The notes: a model not told the origin generated them from the letters alone. 64,000 nt of DNA from Brachybacterium massiliense (GCF_900184245.1 NZ_FXXB01000008.1:62001-126000); one strand, 5' to 3'. Positions 17,806 to 28,605 are shown, numbered from the stretch's first letter. Numbers and translations: made by a program.

Positions 17806-18087
17806 TCAGCCGTCGAAGCCGAGATCGAAGGCCGCGTCCAGGTCCCGCTTCGAGTAGGTCTTGAAGGCGATGTTGGTGGTGGTGTCGAGCACGCCGTCCA
17901 CCTTGCTCAGCGCCCCGGCGATGACACCGGCGAGATCCTCGTGCGCGCGCACCTTCGCGACCGCGATGAGGTCCACATCACCGGTGACGGAGTAGACCTG
18001 CTCGATCCCGTCGATGTCCACGACCGCCTGCGCGACCTCGGGGATGCGGTGGGGCTCGACGATGATCGAGACGATGGCGGTGATCAT
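17806..18087 (-). CDS. Stand-alone RAM (Lrp/AsnC ligand-binding) domain protein
   Basis: A 94-residue protein equal to the effector half of Lrp/AsnC regulators, without the DNA-binding helix-turn-helix. It starts MITAIVSIIVEP and contains GIEQVYSVTGDVDLIAVAKV, the alpha-beta fold core. Such proteins form oligomers and bind amino acids; the function of the stand-alone form is unknown. The start ATG 18087 has GAAGGAGA upstream. The location beside trpD matches other actinobacteria and hints at a link to amino-acid metabolism, which is inference. Confidence 0.85.
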   Translation of the reverse strand: MITAIVSIIVEPHRIPEVAQAVVDIDGIEQVYSVTGDVDLIAVAKVRAHEDLAGVIAGALSKVDGVLDTTTNIAFKTYSKRDLDAAFDLGFDG

Positions 18088-18137
18088 GGCTTCTCCTTCG
18101 ACAGGGCGCCGGACGCGCCGGGGACGGTGCCTCGAGC

Positions 18138-19799
18138 CTATGCCGCGTCGTGCCCTCCGGTCCGTGCGAAGCGCCGTGCGAGGTGCGCCTGATCGAAGCG
18201 GGCCCGGGCGGGAGTCTGCCAGTCGCCCTCCACGAGCACGGTGCGCATGCCCTCGCCCTCGAGCCAGGCGAGCATGATCTCGGCCTCCTGGTGGTAGCCC
18301 TGGCACAGGGGCGCGGCGAGCTCCGCTTCCCCGAGCCCGGTCGCGGCCAGGGAGCGGGCGAACGGCAGCGGATCCTTGTGCACGGGCACCAGGGTGGTGC
18401 CCGAGAAGCGGCCGTGCCTCACCGCGAGCAGCTCCCAGCCCTTCCCGCCGATCACCGCCTCCGTGCTGGGGCGGGCGGCGACCAGCAGCGGGACGGCGGC
18501 CAGCGCCCGCAGCCGGGTGGCGCGATGCGCCGCGGCCAGGAAGGTCTGCGCGAGGCGTCGCAGCTTCTCCGCCTCCTCGTAGCGGCCCGCGTCCACGTGG
18601 CCGCGCAGCCGGGAGGCGACGTGGTCGAGCACCTCGCGGGGGTCCTCGATCATGGCTCGACGGATCCGCGCGCGATGGCCTGAGAGGGACTGCGGCGCCC
18701 GGCGACCGCTCTGCTCGAGGGCGGTGCCGCGCCCGAGGATCGCGTCGGTGAGCAGCCCGCGCAGCGGCTCGATGTCATGGCGTGAGGTGAGCGGCCCGAT
18801 CTGCGCCGAGCCGTCCTGCTCATCGCGAGCGATCCGCGCACCGCGCAGCCCCTGCGCATCGGTGCCGAGCCGCAGCCAGTGCGCTTTCTCCGGGGTCAGG
18901 CCGTGCCGGTTCGAGGGCGGCTTCTCGTGGGCGATGATGCGCAGCTCGCGCACCCGCGCCTCGGTGGGCGTCGCGCATTCGATCACGCTGATCGACTCCG
19001 CCCGGGGCAGCATGTCGAGCACCTTGCGGCGGGTCTCCGAGGCCGTGAAGTAGGTGCGCACCCGGGAGCGCACGGAGCGGGAGGTGCCCACATAGAGCAC
19101 CGCCCCCTGGGCGTCATGGAAGCGATAGACGCCCGGCACCGCCGGCAGCTGCTCGGCCAGATGCTTCTTGCGCAGCTGGACAGGGCTGGCCCGCCGATGC
19201 GCACCGCCGAGGTCCTCGAGGGTGGAGGCGGCGGAGGGCCCGAGCCGTTCGATGATCGCGTGGAGCACGTCGACGGTGGCACGGGCATCGGACAGCGCGC
19301 GGTGGTCCGGTGTGATGCTCGCCCCGACGTGGGCGGCGAGGGTCGAGAGCTTGTGGTTGCGAACCTCGTCCCGCCGGAACACGGTGCGGGCGAGAGCGAG
19401 CGTGTCCAGCACCAGCGGACGGGTCCAGGCGATCTCGCAGGCGGCCGCCTGCGCGCCGAGGAAGGAGATGTCGAAGCGGGCGTTGTGGGCGACCAGCGCC
19501 GCGTCCCCCACGAAGTCCAGGAACATCGGCAGCACAGTGCGGATCGGAGGAGCGCCGGCGACGGAGGCGTCGGTGATGCCGGTCAGCGACGCGATGTAGG
19601 CGGGGATCGGCCGCTCCGGATCGACGAAGGTGCGGAACTCCCCGAGCACCTCGCCGCCGCGCACCTTCACCGCCCCGATCTCGGTGATCGCGTCCGTGGT
19701 GGGATCCGTGCCGGTGGTCTCGAGGTCCACGACCACCAAGGTGGCCTCTGCCAACGGGGTGCCGAGATCGTCGAAGCTCAGCTGGTGGCGTGCGGGCAT
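18138..19799 (-). CDS. DEDDh exonuclease fused to a UvrC-type GIY-YIG domain
   Basis: A 553-residue fusion. Residues about 18-185 form a DnaQ-like 3'-5' exonuclease: Asp25 and Glu27 in VVDLETTG, HNARFD, and HRALSDARATVD supply the DEDDh residues. Residues about 215-300 form a GIY-YIG nuclease like the N-terminus of UvrC (PGVYRFHDAQG, LYVGTS, RVRTYF). A long C-terminal region of unclear fold follows. The architecture is common in actinobacteria and is distinct from DNA polymerase III epsilon; a repair role is inferred. TACGCT six bases before the ATG suggests a leaderless mRNA. Confidence 0.88.
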   Translation of the reverse strand: MPARHQLSFDDLGTPLAEATLVVVDLETTGTDPTTDAITEIGAVKVRGGEVLGEFRTFVDPERPIPAYIASLTGITDASVAGAPPIRTVLPMFLDFVGDAALVAHNARFDISFLGAQAAACEIAWTRPLVLDTLALARTVFRRDEVRNHKLSTLAAHVGASITPDHRALSDARATVDVLHAIIERLGPSAASTLEDLGGAHRRASPVQLRKKHLAEQLPAVPGVYRFHDAQGAVLYVGTSRSVRSRVRTYFTASETRRKVLDMLPRAESISVIECATPTEARVRELRIIAHEKPPSNRHGLTPEKAHWLRLGTDAQGLRGARIARDEQDGSAQIGPLTSRHDIEPLRGLLTDAILGRGTALEQSGRRAPQSLSGHRARIRRAMIEDPREVLDHVASRLRGHVDAGRYEEAEKLRRLAQTFLAAAHRATRLRALAAVPLLVAARPSTEAVIGGKGWELLAVRHGRFSGTTLVPVHKDPLPFARSLAATGLGEAELAAPLCQGYHQEAEIMLAWLEGEGMRTVLVEGDWQTPARARFDQAHLARRFARTGGHDAA

Positions 19800-19805
19800 G
19801 GGCGA

Positions 19806-19811
19806 AGCGTA
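19806..19811 (-). promoter_or_regulatory. Leaderless-type -10 for the exonuclease/GIY-YIG gene
   Basis: On the minus strand TACGCT, six bases (TCGCCC), then ATG 19799. There is no Shine-Dalgarno sequence. Confidence 0.5.
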
Positions 19812-19882
19812 CGACGCGGCCCCGACGGTCGGAGCGAGCGCTGCGGGGCATGCTCGTCCGACCCTCGGGGCCGCGTCGGCAA

Positions 19883-19898
19883 GGGGCCCGCGGGCCCC
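19883..19898. terminator. G+C hairpin after fadD
   Basis: A perfect 16-bp palindrome with half-site GGGGCCCG lies directly after the stop codon of the acyl-CoA ligase gene (minus strand). It is probably its terminator, although it has little loop. Confidence 0.45.
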
Positions 19899-19905
19899 GT
19901 CGGTG

Positions 19906-21714
<1,809 letters not shown>

Positions 21715-21793
21715 CGAATCTCCTTCGATCCGGACGACGGCGTGAGCATCGCGTACCGGACGCCTGCCCGGAAGCGCTGGTGGGGTCGGTCCG

Positions 21794-21799
21794 ATTCTA
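21794..21799 (-). promoter_or_regulatory. Candidate -10 of fadD
   Basis: TAGAAT on the minus strand, with a predicted leader of about 75 nt before the fadD ATG. It is back to back with the glk promoter candidate 15 bp away. Confidence 0.4.
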
Positions 21800-21813
21800 G
21801 GGCAGAGGGCGCA

Positions 21814-21819
21814 TACGAT
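21814..21819 (+). promoter_or_regulatory. Candidate -10 of glk
   Basis: TACGAT on the plus strand, with a predicted leader of about 80 nt before glk. No clear -35 is visible. Confidence 0.4.
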
Positions 21820-21907
21820 GGGCCCCGACAGGCTCATGGGCGGCCGCACCCTCCCGGTGGTCGGGAGATGCGGCGCTCCCAGTACACCAGCACAGGACAG
21901 GAACGGC

Positions 21908-22843
21908 ATGCTCTCCATCGGCGTGGACATCGGCGGCACCAAGATCGCGGCGGGGGTGGTCGACGAGACGGGCGAGATCATCGCCGCCACCACACGCAGC
22001 ACCCCGGCCACCGACGCCGCGCTGATCGAGGCCGCGGTGGCGGACGCGGTCGCGGAGCTGCGCGGCGACCACGAGGTGGTGGGCGTCGGCGTGGGGGCCG
22101 CCGGCTTCGTGGGCGCCGATCGGCGCACCGTGAACTTCGCCGCGAACCTCGCCTGGCGCCAGCATCCTCTGGCGGACGAGCTCGAGCGCCTCACCGGGCT
22201 GCCGGTGATCGTGGAGAACGACGCCAACGCCGCCGGCTGGGCGGAGTACCGCTTCGGCGCCGCGACGGACGCCTCGCACATGCTGATGGCCACCGTAGGC
22301 ACCGGACTCGGCGGCGCGATCGTGCTCGACGGGAACCTGGTGCGCGGCAGCGGCGGGTTCGCCGGCGAGGTCGCGCACATGACCGCGGTCCCGGACGGCC
22401 AGTGGTGCGGCTGCGGTCGGCGCGGCTGCCTCGAGCAGTACACCGCCGGCACGGCGATGGTGCGCACCGCGAAGCGACGCGCCTCCGCGGGCGATCCGCT
22501 CCTGGGGCCCCTCGTGCAGGCGGCCGGCGGTGCCAAGAAGGAGATCGACGGTCCGCTGATCACGCGTCTGGCCCAGCAGGGGGATCCCGGGGCGCGCGAG
22601 CTGATCGCCGAGATCGGCACCTGGCTCGGGATGGGCCTGGCCTCGATCGCGACCCTGCTGGATCCGGAGGTGATCGTCGTCGGCGGCGGTGTCGCGGCGG
22701 CCGGGGACCTGCTGCTGGACCCCGCGCGCGAGGCCTACGGCAAGAACCTCACCGCCCGAGCCCACCGCCCGCTGGCGCCCTTCGTCGTCGCCAGCATGGG
22801 CAACCGCGCCGGCATCGTCGGCGCCGCGGACCTCGCCCGCTGA
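21908..22843 (+). CDS. glk: ROK-family glucokinase
   Basis: A 311-residue sugar kinase of the ROK family. The ATP-binding motif is GVDIGGTKIAAGVV at the N-terminus. VENDANAAGWAEY carries the catalytic Asp region. The zinc motif is CGCGRRGCLEQY (about residues 160-172). The absence of an N-terminal helix-turn-helix shows it is a kinase and not a ROK repressor. It probably phosphorylates glucose. ATG 21908 is chosen because the fold starts at MLSIGVDIGG and AGGAAC lies upstream. Confidence 0.93.
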   Translation: MLSIGVDIGGTKIAAGVVDETGEIIAATTRSTPATDAALIEAAVADAVAELRGDHEVVGVGVGAAGFVGADRRTVNFAANLAWRQHPLADELERLTGLPVIVENDANAAGWAEYRFGAATDASHMLMATVGTGLGGAIVLDGNLVRGSGGFAGEVAHMTAVPDGQWCGCGRRGCLEQYTAGTAMVRTAKRRASAGDPLLGPLVQAAGGAKKEIDGPLITRLAQQGDPGARELIAEIGTWLGMGLASIATLLDPEVIVVGGGVAAAGDLLLDPAREAYGKNLTARAHRPLAPFVVASMGNRAGIVGAADLAR

Positions 22844-22859
22844 GCGGGCAGCGGCGAGG
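22831..22859. terminator. Hairpin straddling the glk stop codon
   Basis: CCTCGCC (22831-22837) pairs with GGCGAGG (22853-22859), and GCCCGC with GCGGGC forms an alternative inner stem. It sits between convergent genes that are only 19 bp apart. Confidence 0.45.
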
Positions 22860-22862
22860 CTC

Positions 22863-23411
22863 TCAGACCTGGGCCCCGTCGTCGTCCTCGTCGCGGGGAC
22901 CGCGGGGCGCTCTCAGCAGCAGGGAGATCGTCCCGCCGATCGCCGAGAGACCGCCGAGCCAGCCCAGGAAGCCGGGCATCGTGGGGGTCACGACCACCAC
23001 GAGCATCAGCACGATGCCGCCCAGCAGCGCCGTCCAGGACCACAGCGTCCCCTCGGAGGCCCGGGGCAGATCAGGATCCGGCGGCTCGAAGTCCCCGTAG
23101 AGGACCTCCTCGTCGTCGAGCTCTCGGGGACCTGCCGCGCCGCGCAGCCCGGCCGTGGGGTCCTCTCGTCCCGCCGAAGGGTGGGCGGCTCGCGAGCGCG
23201 CGACCGATTCCGGGCTCGGGGGCTCCGACGGCGAGTCCGCGCTGAAGGACCACAGCGAGTCGTCCTCCTCGTCGGCGGAGGCGTGCTCGGGCGCCGCCGG
23301 CTCCCGCGGCGCCTCGCCTGGCCTCAGCACCAGACCCTCGCACTCGAGCATGCGGGCGAACTCCGCGTCCACGTCGCGCGGATCCGGAGCGCTTCCCCGC
23401 TCGGGCGTCAT
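22863..23411 (-). CDS. Uncharacterised acidic protein with C-terminal membrane hairpin
   Basis: A 182-residue protein that I do not recognise beyond a common actinobacterial N-terminal pattern (DPRDVDAEFARML). Residues 1-120 are acidic and Pro/Ser-rich and look disordered. Two hydrophobic segments follow (about 125-143 and 147-166), then an acidic tail. Its ATG overlaps the stop of the upstream esterase gene, so the two are co-translated. It is probably an integral membrane protein with a cytosolic tail. Confidence 0.7.
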   Translation of the reverse strand: MTPERGSAPDPRDVDAEFARMLECEGLVLRPGEAPREPAAPEHASADEEDDSLWSFSADSPSEPPSPESVARSRAAHPSAGREDPTAGLRGAAGPRELDDEEVLYGDFEPPDPDLPRASEGTLWSWTALLGGIVLMLVVVVTPTMPGFLGWLGGLSAIGGTISLLLRAPRGPRDEDDDGAQV

Positions 23412-24181
23412 CCTCCACCTCCGCGGGGCCGGACGTGCTGGTCGAGGAACCGGGCCGAGCTGTCGAACAGCAGCTGAGCGTCGTGGTCCAGCGGCACCAG
23501 ATGGTGGCTGCGGGGGAGGGCCAGGCGCTCCACCTCTCCCCGCACCCCGGCGGCGACGATGTCGCTGTCGCTCGGGGGCACGGTGTGATCCACGCTCGAG
23601 GTCGCCAGCAGCAGCGGCACCTCCACCGCCCCGAGCTGCTGCCGGGTGCGGCGGAAGAGACGGCGGAGCTCGGCGACCGCCCGGACCGGGAGCCTGTCAT
23701 AGGCCTCCTCCGTCGACCCGGGCAGCGCGATGTCGGAGCCGATCCCCGGCAGGGTCCGCACCACCGGTGCGATCAGCTCGGCGACGCTCGCCGCCGGCGG
23801 CAGGGTCATCCCGGGGTTCACCGCGACGACTGCGGCGATCCGTCCCCGCAGCGCGGGGTCCGCGGCCAGGGCCAGGGCCAGCGCGCCGCCCATCGAGAGG
23901 CCGCCCACGCCGATCGGGCCGAGCTCCTCGGACAGCTCCAGCGCCGCATCGCGCACGCTGCCGTACCAGTCCTGCCAGCGAGTCCCCGCGAGCTCGCGCT
24001 CCGTGGCGGCGTGGCCGGGAAGCAGCGGCAGCTCGACCTCCCAGCCCCGTGCGGCGTGATCCTCCGCCCAGGGCCGCAGCGACTGCGGCGAGCCGGTGAA
24101 CCCGTGGCACAGGAGCAGCCCGCCGCGCGGGTTAAAGTGTCCCCGCGCGCGCCAGGGGCGGGACAGTTCGCTGAACGCCAT
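23408..24181 (-). CDS. Alpha/beta-hydrolase, carboxylesterase or monoacylglycerol lipase type
   Basis: A 257-residue alpha/beta-hydrolase. The oxyanion-hole motif is CHGFTGSPQSL, the nucleophile elbow GLSMGG, and the acid and base are Asp in SSVDHTVPP and His in SHHLVPLDHD. No signal peptide is present. The order and spacing resemble Est30-like carboxylesterases and monoacylglycerol lipases. The neighbours plsC and fadD make a lipid-ester role plausible. The start ATG 24181 has GACGAT six bases upstream and no ribosome binding site. It is divergent from plsC. Confidence 0.85.
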   Translation of the reverse strand: MAFSELSRPWRARGHFNPRGGLLLCHGFTGSPQSLRPWAEDHAARGWEVELPLLPGHAATERELAGTRWQDWYGSVRDAALELSEELGPIGVGGLSMGGALALALAADPALRGRIAAVVAVNPGMTLPPAASVAELIAPVVRTLPGIGSDIALPGSTEEAYDRLPVRAVAELRRLFRRTRQQLGAVEVPLLLATSSVDHTVPPSDSDIVAAGVRGEVERLALPRSHHLVPLDHDAQLLFDSSARFLDQHVRPRGGGG

Positions 24182-24256
24182 GGGGACATCGTCGCATCCG
24201 CGCGCACCACTTCTCACCTCCACTCCGCCCTGCGGAGCCCGACCCAGGAGCCCGCC

Positions 24257-24961
24257 GTGCTGTACGAGATCGCCAAGCCCTTCGTGATGGGGGTGGTGCG
24301 GGTGCTGTGGAATCCCACGATCAGCGGCACCGAGAACATCCCGGAGCAGGGCCCGGTGATCCTGGCCTCGAACCACCAGGCCTACTCGGACACCGTCTTC
24401 CTCCCCGGGCAGGTGCGGCGCAGCGTCCACTTCCTGGGGAAGTCCGACATCTTCTCGGGGCGCTCGCCGCTGAACCGTGCGGTGGCCTCCGTGATGCGGG
24501 GCCTGCGGGTGATGCCCGTGGACCGCAGCGGGGGCAGCGCCTCCCGCTCTGCGATCGAGGCGGGGCTGAAGGTGCTCGATCGGGGCGAGGTGCTGGGCAT
24601 CTACCCCGAGGGCACCCGGAGCCCCGACGGACGCCTCTATCGCGGCAAGACCGGTGTCGCACGCTTCGCCCTGGCCACCGGGGCGACGGTCATCCCGGTC
24701 GCGATGCTGGGCGCCTTCGAGGCGCAGGGCCGGCGGAAGTTCTTCCCCCACCGCTCACCGCGCATCCACGCCGTGGTGGGTGAGCCGCTCGACGTCGCCG
24801 AGATCGTGGCCGAGCTCGAGGGGGCGGAGGAGGCGAAGGTGCTCCGTGCGGTGACCGATGCGCTGATGGACCGGATCCAGGAGCTGTCCGGGCAGGAGCA
24901 GGTGGACGAGTACGCGAGCGTGGTCAAGCAGCGGATGCGCGAGGCCCAGCAGCGCTCCTGA
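24257..24961 (+). CDS. plsC: 1-acyl-sn-glycerol-3-phosphate acyltransferase
   Basis: A 234-residue PlsC-family acyltransferase of phospholipid synthesis. The HX4D catalytic motif is NHQAYSD (about residues 39-45), motif III is YPEGTRS, and VIPVAMLG follows. There is no strong membrane helix, only an amphipathic N-terminus. GTG 24257 is chosen because AGGAG lies seven bases upstream. The position just before the DAHP synthase gene matches the mycobacterial Rv2182c region. Confidence 0.92.
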   Translation: MLYEIAKPFVMGVVRVLWNPTISGTENIPEQGPVILASNHQAYSDTVFLPGQVRRSVHFLGKSDIFSGRSPLNRAVASVMRGLRVMPVDRSGGSASRSAIEAGLKVLDRGEVLGIYPEGTRSPDGRLYRGKTGVARFALATGATVIPVAMLGAFEAQGRRKFFPHRSPRIHAVVGEPLDVAEIVAELEGAEEAKVLRAVTDALMDRIQELSGQEQVDEYASVVKQRMREAQQRS

Positions 24962-25035
24962 GAGCCTCCGCCGGGGCCGACGCGCCACGGCGGCCCGACC
25001 CGTGGGCCCTGGCGCCGTCGGGGCGGGGGAGTGGC

Positions 25036-25041
25036 TACGCT
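25036..25041 (+). promoter_or_regulatory. Leaderless-type -10 for aroG
   Basis: TACGCT followed by GTGCGC and GTG 25048. The in-frame GTG at 25042 would lie at or before the transcription start, which favours 25048. Confidence 0.5.
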
Positions 25042-25047
25042 GTGCGC

Positions 25048-26442
25048 GTGACTTCATTCAGCCCCGATGCCCCTGCCCGCGCGCACGCGTTCACCCTGTC
25101 CTCGGCCGATGACGGCCTGGCGGCGCTCGGTGCGTGGCGCGAGTATCCGCGGGTGCAGCAGCCGGTGTGGCCCGACGAGAGCGCCCGCGCCCAGGTCTTC
25201 GACGACCTGCGCGCCGCCCCGCCGCTGGTCTTCGCCGGTGAGGTCGATGTGCTGCGCGAGCGCATCGCGGCGGCCGCGCGGGGAGAGGCCTTCCTGCTCG
25301 CCGGCGGCGACTGCGCCGAGACCTTCGCCGACTCCACCGCCGACCGCATCCGCAACAAGATCCGCACGATCCTGCAGATGGCTGCGGTCCTCACCTACGG
25401 TGCCTCTGTGCCGGTGGTGAAGATGGGCCGCATGGCCGGGCAGTTCGCCAAGCCGCGCTCCTCCGACGAGGAGACCCGCGACGGCGTCACCCTGCCCACC
25501 TACCGCGGCGACGCCGTCAACGAGTTCGCCTTCACGCCCGAGGCGCGGATCCCGGATCCGCAGCGGCTGTGGAAGACCTACACCACCAGCGCCACCACCT
25601 TGAACCTGCTGCGCGCGTTCACCGGCGGCGGCTTCGCGGATCTGCGCGAGGTGCACTCCTGGAACCGCGGCTTCACCTCCGGTGCGGGATACGACCGGTA
25701 CGAGGAGCTCGCCGGCCAGATCGACAAGGCCGTGCGCTTCATGGACGCCATCGGCGCGGACTTCGATGCGCTCAAGGTGGTCGAGTTCTACGCCTCCCAC
25801 GAGGCGCTGCTGCTCGATTACGAGGAGGCGCTCTCACGCATCGACTCGCGCACCGGCGAGATCTACGGATGCTCGGGGCACTTCCTCTGGATCGGTGAGC
25901 GCACCCGCCAGCTCGACGGGGCGCACGTGGACTTCATGGCCCGCCTGCGCAACCCGATCGGTGTCAAGCTCGGCCCTGACGCGTCCGTGGACGACGCCCT
26001 GCGGCTGATCGACCGTCTCGATCCCGAGCGGGAGCCCGGTCGCCTCACCTTCATCACTCGCATGGGTGCCGGCAAGATCCGGGAGCGGCTGCCCGCACTG
26101 GTCGAGGGCGTCAAGGCCTCCGGCGCACAGGTGGCATGGGTGACCGATCCGATGCACGGCAACACCATCACCTCCTCCAACGGGTACAAGACCCGTCGCT
26201 TCGAGGACATCCTCGACGAGGTGGTCGGCTTCTTCGAGGTCCATCAGGCGGCCGGCACGATCCCGGCGGGCCTGCACATGGAGCTCACGGGCGATGATGT
26301 CACCGAGGTGCTCGGCGGCGCCGGCTCGATCGACGAGGAGGGCCTGACCCGCCGCTACGAGACGCTCGTGGATCCGCGCCTGAACCACCAGCAGTCCCTC
26401 GAGCTGGCCTTCCTGGTCTCGGAGATGCTCTCGCGCCGCTGA
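25048..26442 (+). CDS. aroG: Class II 3-deoxy-7-phosphoheptulonate synthase
   Basis: A 464-residue type II (plant-like) DAHP synthase, which condenses PEP and erythrose 4-phosphate as the first step of aromatic synthesis. Conserved blocks are LLAGGDCAETF, KMGRMAGQFAKPRSS, HSWNRGF, GCSGHFLWIGERTRQLD, TRMGAGKIRE and WVTDPMHGNT. The length matches mycobacterial AroG. It faces a PASTA kinase gene across a very strong terminator. The start is taken at GTG 25048 because of the TACGCT spacing. In mycobacteria this enzyme partners with chorismate mutase; no such gene is nearby. Confidence 0.95.
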   Translation: MTSFSPDAPARAHAFTLSSADDGLAALGAWREYPRVQQPVWPDESARAQVFDDLRAAPPLVFAGEVDVLRERIAAAARGEAFLLAGGDCAETFADSTADRIRNKIRTILQMAAVLTYGASVPVVKMGRMAGQFAKPRSSDEETRDGVTLPTYRGDAVNEFAFTPEARIPDPQRLWKTYTTSATTLNLLRAFTGGGFADLREVHSWNRGFTSGAGYDRYEELAGQIDKAVRFMDAIGADFDALKVVEFYASHEALLLDYEEALSRIDSRTGEIYGCSGHFLWIGERTRQLDGAHVDFMARLRNPIGVKLGPDASVDDALRLIDRLDPEREPGRLTFITRMGAGKIRERLPALVEGVKASGAQVAWVTDPMHGNTITSSNGYKTRRFEDILDEVVGFFEVHQAAGTIPAGLHMELTGDDVTEVLGGAGSIDEEGLTRRYETLVDPRLNHQQSLELAFLVSEMLSRR

Positions 26443-26453
26443 GGCACGCAGCA

Positions 26454-26509
26454 CCAGCACGACGTCGCCGGCGTCTCCCTGCGGGGAGGCGCCGGCGACG
26501 TCGTGCTGG
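26454..26509. terminator. Very long terminator hairpin aroG/pknL
   Basis: A 20-bp perfect outer stem (26454-26473 with 26490-26509), a T-G wobble, then a 5-bp inner stem CTCCC/GGGAG with loop TGCG. It is the longest hairpin in the window and sits between convergent genes. Confidence 0.9.
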
Positions 26510-26526
26510 GAGATCCTGCCCGGCGC

Positions 26527-28605
26527 TCAGAAGACCTTGATCGTGACGGTCGAGCCCTTCTCGAGCTGCTCCCCGGCGCTCGCGGACTGCTCGTAGACCA
26601 GGCCGAAGACAGGATCGCCCTTGTCGTGCACGACGCTGACCGCGAACCCGGCGGCCTCGAGCTTCTGCTTCGCCTCCGCCTCCGGCTGCCGGAAGACGTC
26701 CGGGACCTCGACCATCTCCGGGCCCAGGGAGGTGACGATGTGAACTGTGTCCCCGCGGAACAGGGTCCCCGAGGCGGGGGACTGGGAGATGACCGCGCCG
26801 CGCGGCACGCTCCCGGAGTGGGCCTGGCCGCTGGTGACCTGGAATCCCGCGCCCTCGAGCGCCTCGCGGGCGGCGCTGCCGCTGTTGCCGGTCTGGTTCG
26901 GGACGGTGATCGGCTGGCGTCCCTGCGAGACCACGACGGTGACCTCCCCGCCGGCGGGGAGGGCATCGGCCGAGGCGGCCTGGGAGATGATCTCGCCCTC
27001 GGGCACGGTCTCGGAGTACTCCGGGTCCGCCTCGACCAGCTCCAGGCCGAGCTCCTCGACCGCCGCGCGGGCGTCCTCGACCTCGCTGCCGACGAGCTCG
27101 GGCACGGGGAAGGTCTGCTCGCCCTTGGAGACGACCACCTGGACGTCCGCGCCCTTCTTCACCGTGGTGCCGGTGCCGGGGGAGGAGGAGATCACGTGCC
27201 CTGCCGGAACGGTGTCGTCGAACCTCTCCTCCGTGCGGACGGTCAGATCGGCCGACGTCAGCGCCGCCTCGGCATCGGCGAGGGTGGTGCCGGTGACCAG
27301 CGGGATGGTGCGATCGGCGCCCGGGCCCGTGTTGAGGTACCAGTCGCCGCCGCTCCATGCGCCGGCGCCCAGGGCCGCGATCAAGCTCAGCGTGGCGAGC
27401 CATGCCATCGGCCGGGACCGTCGCCGGGTGCCCTCGGGCAGGTGCCGTCCGTGCCGGGCCCGGGGAGCGCGCAGGACGACGACGCGCGGGGGCTCCTCGG
27501 CCGTCTCGTCATCCTCGGCTCCCGCAGTCGCTGGGGTATCGGACTCGGCAGCACCGGCGGCCGCTCCGGAGCTCGCGTCCGCGCCGGCGGCGGCCTCGGC
27601 GCCGACGGCGGCGTCGTCGGCCAGCAGCGCGGCGGGGAAGGCGCGGGGCCCGTGCTCGAGCTCGGAGGCGACCTCGTCCAGCGAGGTGGTCATCCGGGGC
27701 ACGCCCGCGGTGTCCGTGTCCTCGAGCACCACGGGCCGGGCATCGAGCACTGCGGCCGGCAGCGTCGCGGACAGCTCGCGCACGGCGCGCAGCAGCTCGG
27801 TCGCGGAGGCGGGGCGCTGCTCGACGACGCGCGCCGCAGCCCAGGTCACCAGGGAGTCCAGCTCGCGCGGGATGCCGGAGACGAGCGTGGAGGGGGCGGG
27901 GATGTCCTCGTGGACGTGCTGGAACGCGATATGGACCGGCTGCTCGCCGACGAAGGGCTGACGGCCGGTGAGCATCTCGAACAGCACCACGCCCAGCGAG
28001 TACAGGTCGCTGCGCTCGTCCGCATGCCCGCGGGTGACCACCTCGGGGCTGATGTAGGCCACGGTCCCCAGCAGCGTCGCGCTCGCGGAGGAGTTGTTCG
28101 AGCCGATCGCCCGCGCCAGGCCGAAATCGGCGACCTTCACGATCTCGTCGTGGCCGATGAGGATGTTCTCGGGCTTGATGTCCCGGTGCACGATCCCGGC
28201 CCGGTGCGCCGCCACGAGCGCCTCGAGCACCTGCTCGGTGATCGCGAGGCTCTCGCGCGGGGTCAGCCGCTCCTGCTCGACGATCCGCGCCCTCAGGGTG
28301 CGGCCCTCGACCAGCTCCATCGCGAGGTAGATGCGGTCCTCGTCCTCGCCCTGGTCGAAGACCCCCACCACGTTGCGGTGCGCCAGGCGGGCCGCGGAGC
28401 GGGCCTCGCGCCCGAAGCGACGCCGGAAGTCCTCGTCCATCGCGAGGTGGGGGTGCATGATCTTCAGCGCCACGACGCGGTCCAGCCGCTCGTCGTGGCC
28501 GCGGTGCACGGTCGCCATTCCGCCGCGCGCGATCGGCTCCTCGACCCGGTAGCGGTCGTCGAGGAGCTGGCTGATGCCGGGGGAAGTCGACGTCGCCGAG
28601 CTCAC
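26527..28605 (-). CDS. pknL: Membrane Ser/Thr protein kinase with four PASTA repeats
   Basis: A 692-residue receptor-like kinase. The kinase domain spans about residues 18-280, with Lys48 (VALKIM), HRDIKPEN (140-147) and DFG (160-162). An Ala/Glu-rich linker leads to one membrane helix (about 400-420). Four extracytoplasmic PASTA repeats follow (about 431-495, 498-562, 565-627 and 630-692), which in this family bind peptidoglycan. The gene order aroG-kinase-Rv2175c-like-idsA matches mycobacterial pknL; Corynebacterium PknL also carries PASTA repeats. The GTG start has TAGATT six bases upstream and no ribosome binding site. PknB orthology is the alternative, but its usual division-gene neighbours are absent. 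Confidence 0.93.
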   Translation of the reverse strand: MSSATSTSPGISQLLDDRYRVEEPIARGGMATVHRGHDERLDRVVALKIMHPHLAMDEDFRRRFGREARSAARLAHRNVVGVFDQGEDEDRIYLAMELVEGRTLRARIVEQERLTPRESLAITEQVLEALVAAHRAGIVHRDIKPENILIGHDEIVKVADFGLARAIGSNNSSASATLLGTVAYISPEVVTRGHADERSDLYSLGVVLFEMLTGRQPFVGEQPVHIAFQHVHEDIPAPSTLVSGIPRELDSLVTWAAARVVEQRPASATELLRAVRELSATLPAAVLDARPVVLEDTDTAGVPRMTTSLDEVASELEHGPRAFPAALLADDAAVGAEAAAGADASSGAAAGAAESDTPATAGAEDDETAEEPPRVVVLRAPRARHGRHLPEGTRRRSRPMAWLATLSLIAALGAGAWSGGDWYLNTGPGADRTIPLVTGTTLADAEAALTSADLTVRTEERFDDTVPAGHVISSSPGTGTTVKKGADVQVVVSKGEQTFPVPELVGSEVEDARAAVEELGLELVEADPEYSETVPEGEIISQAASADALPAGGEVTVVVSQGRQPITVPNQTGNSGSAAREALEGAGFQVTSGQAHSGSVPRGAVISQSPASGTLFRGDTVHIVTSLGPEMVEVPDVFRQPEAEAKQKLEAAGFAVSVVHDKGDPVFGLVYEQSASAGEQLEKGSTVTIKVF

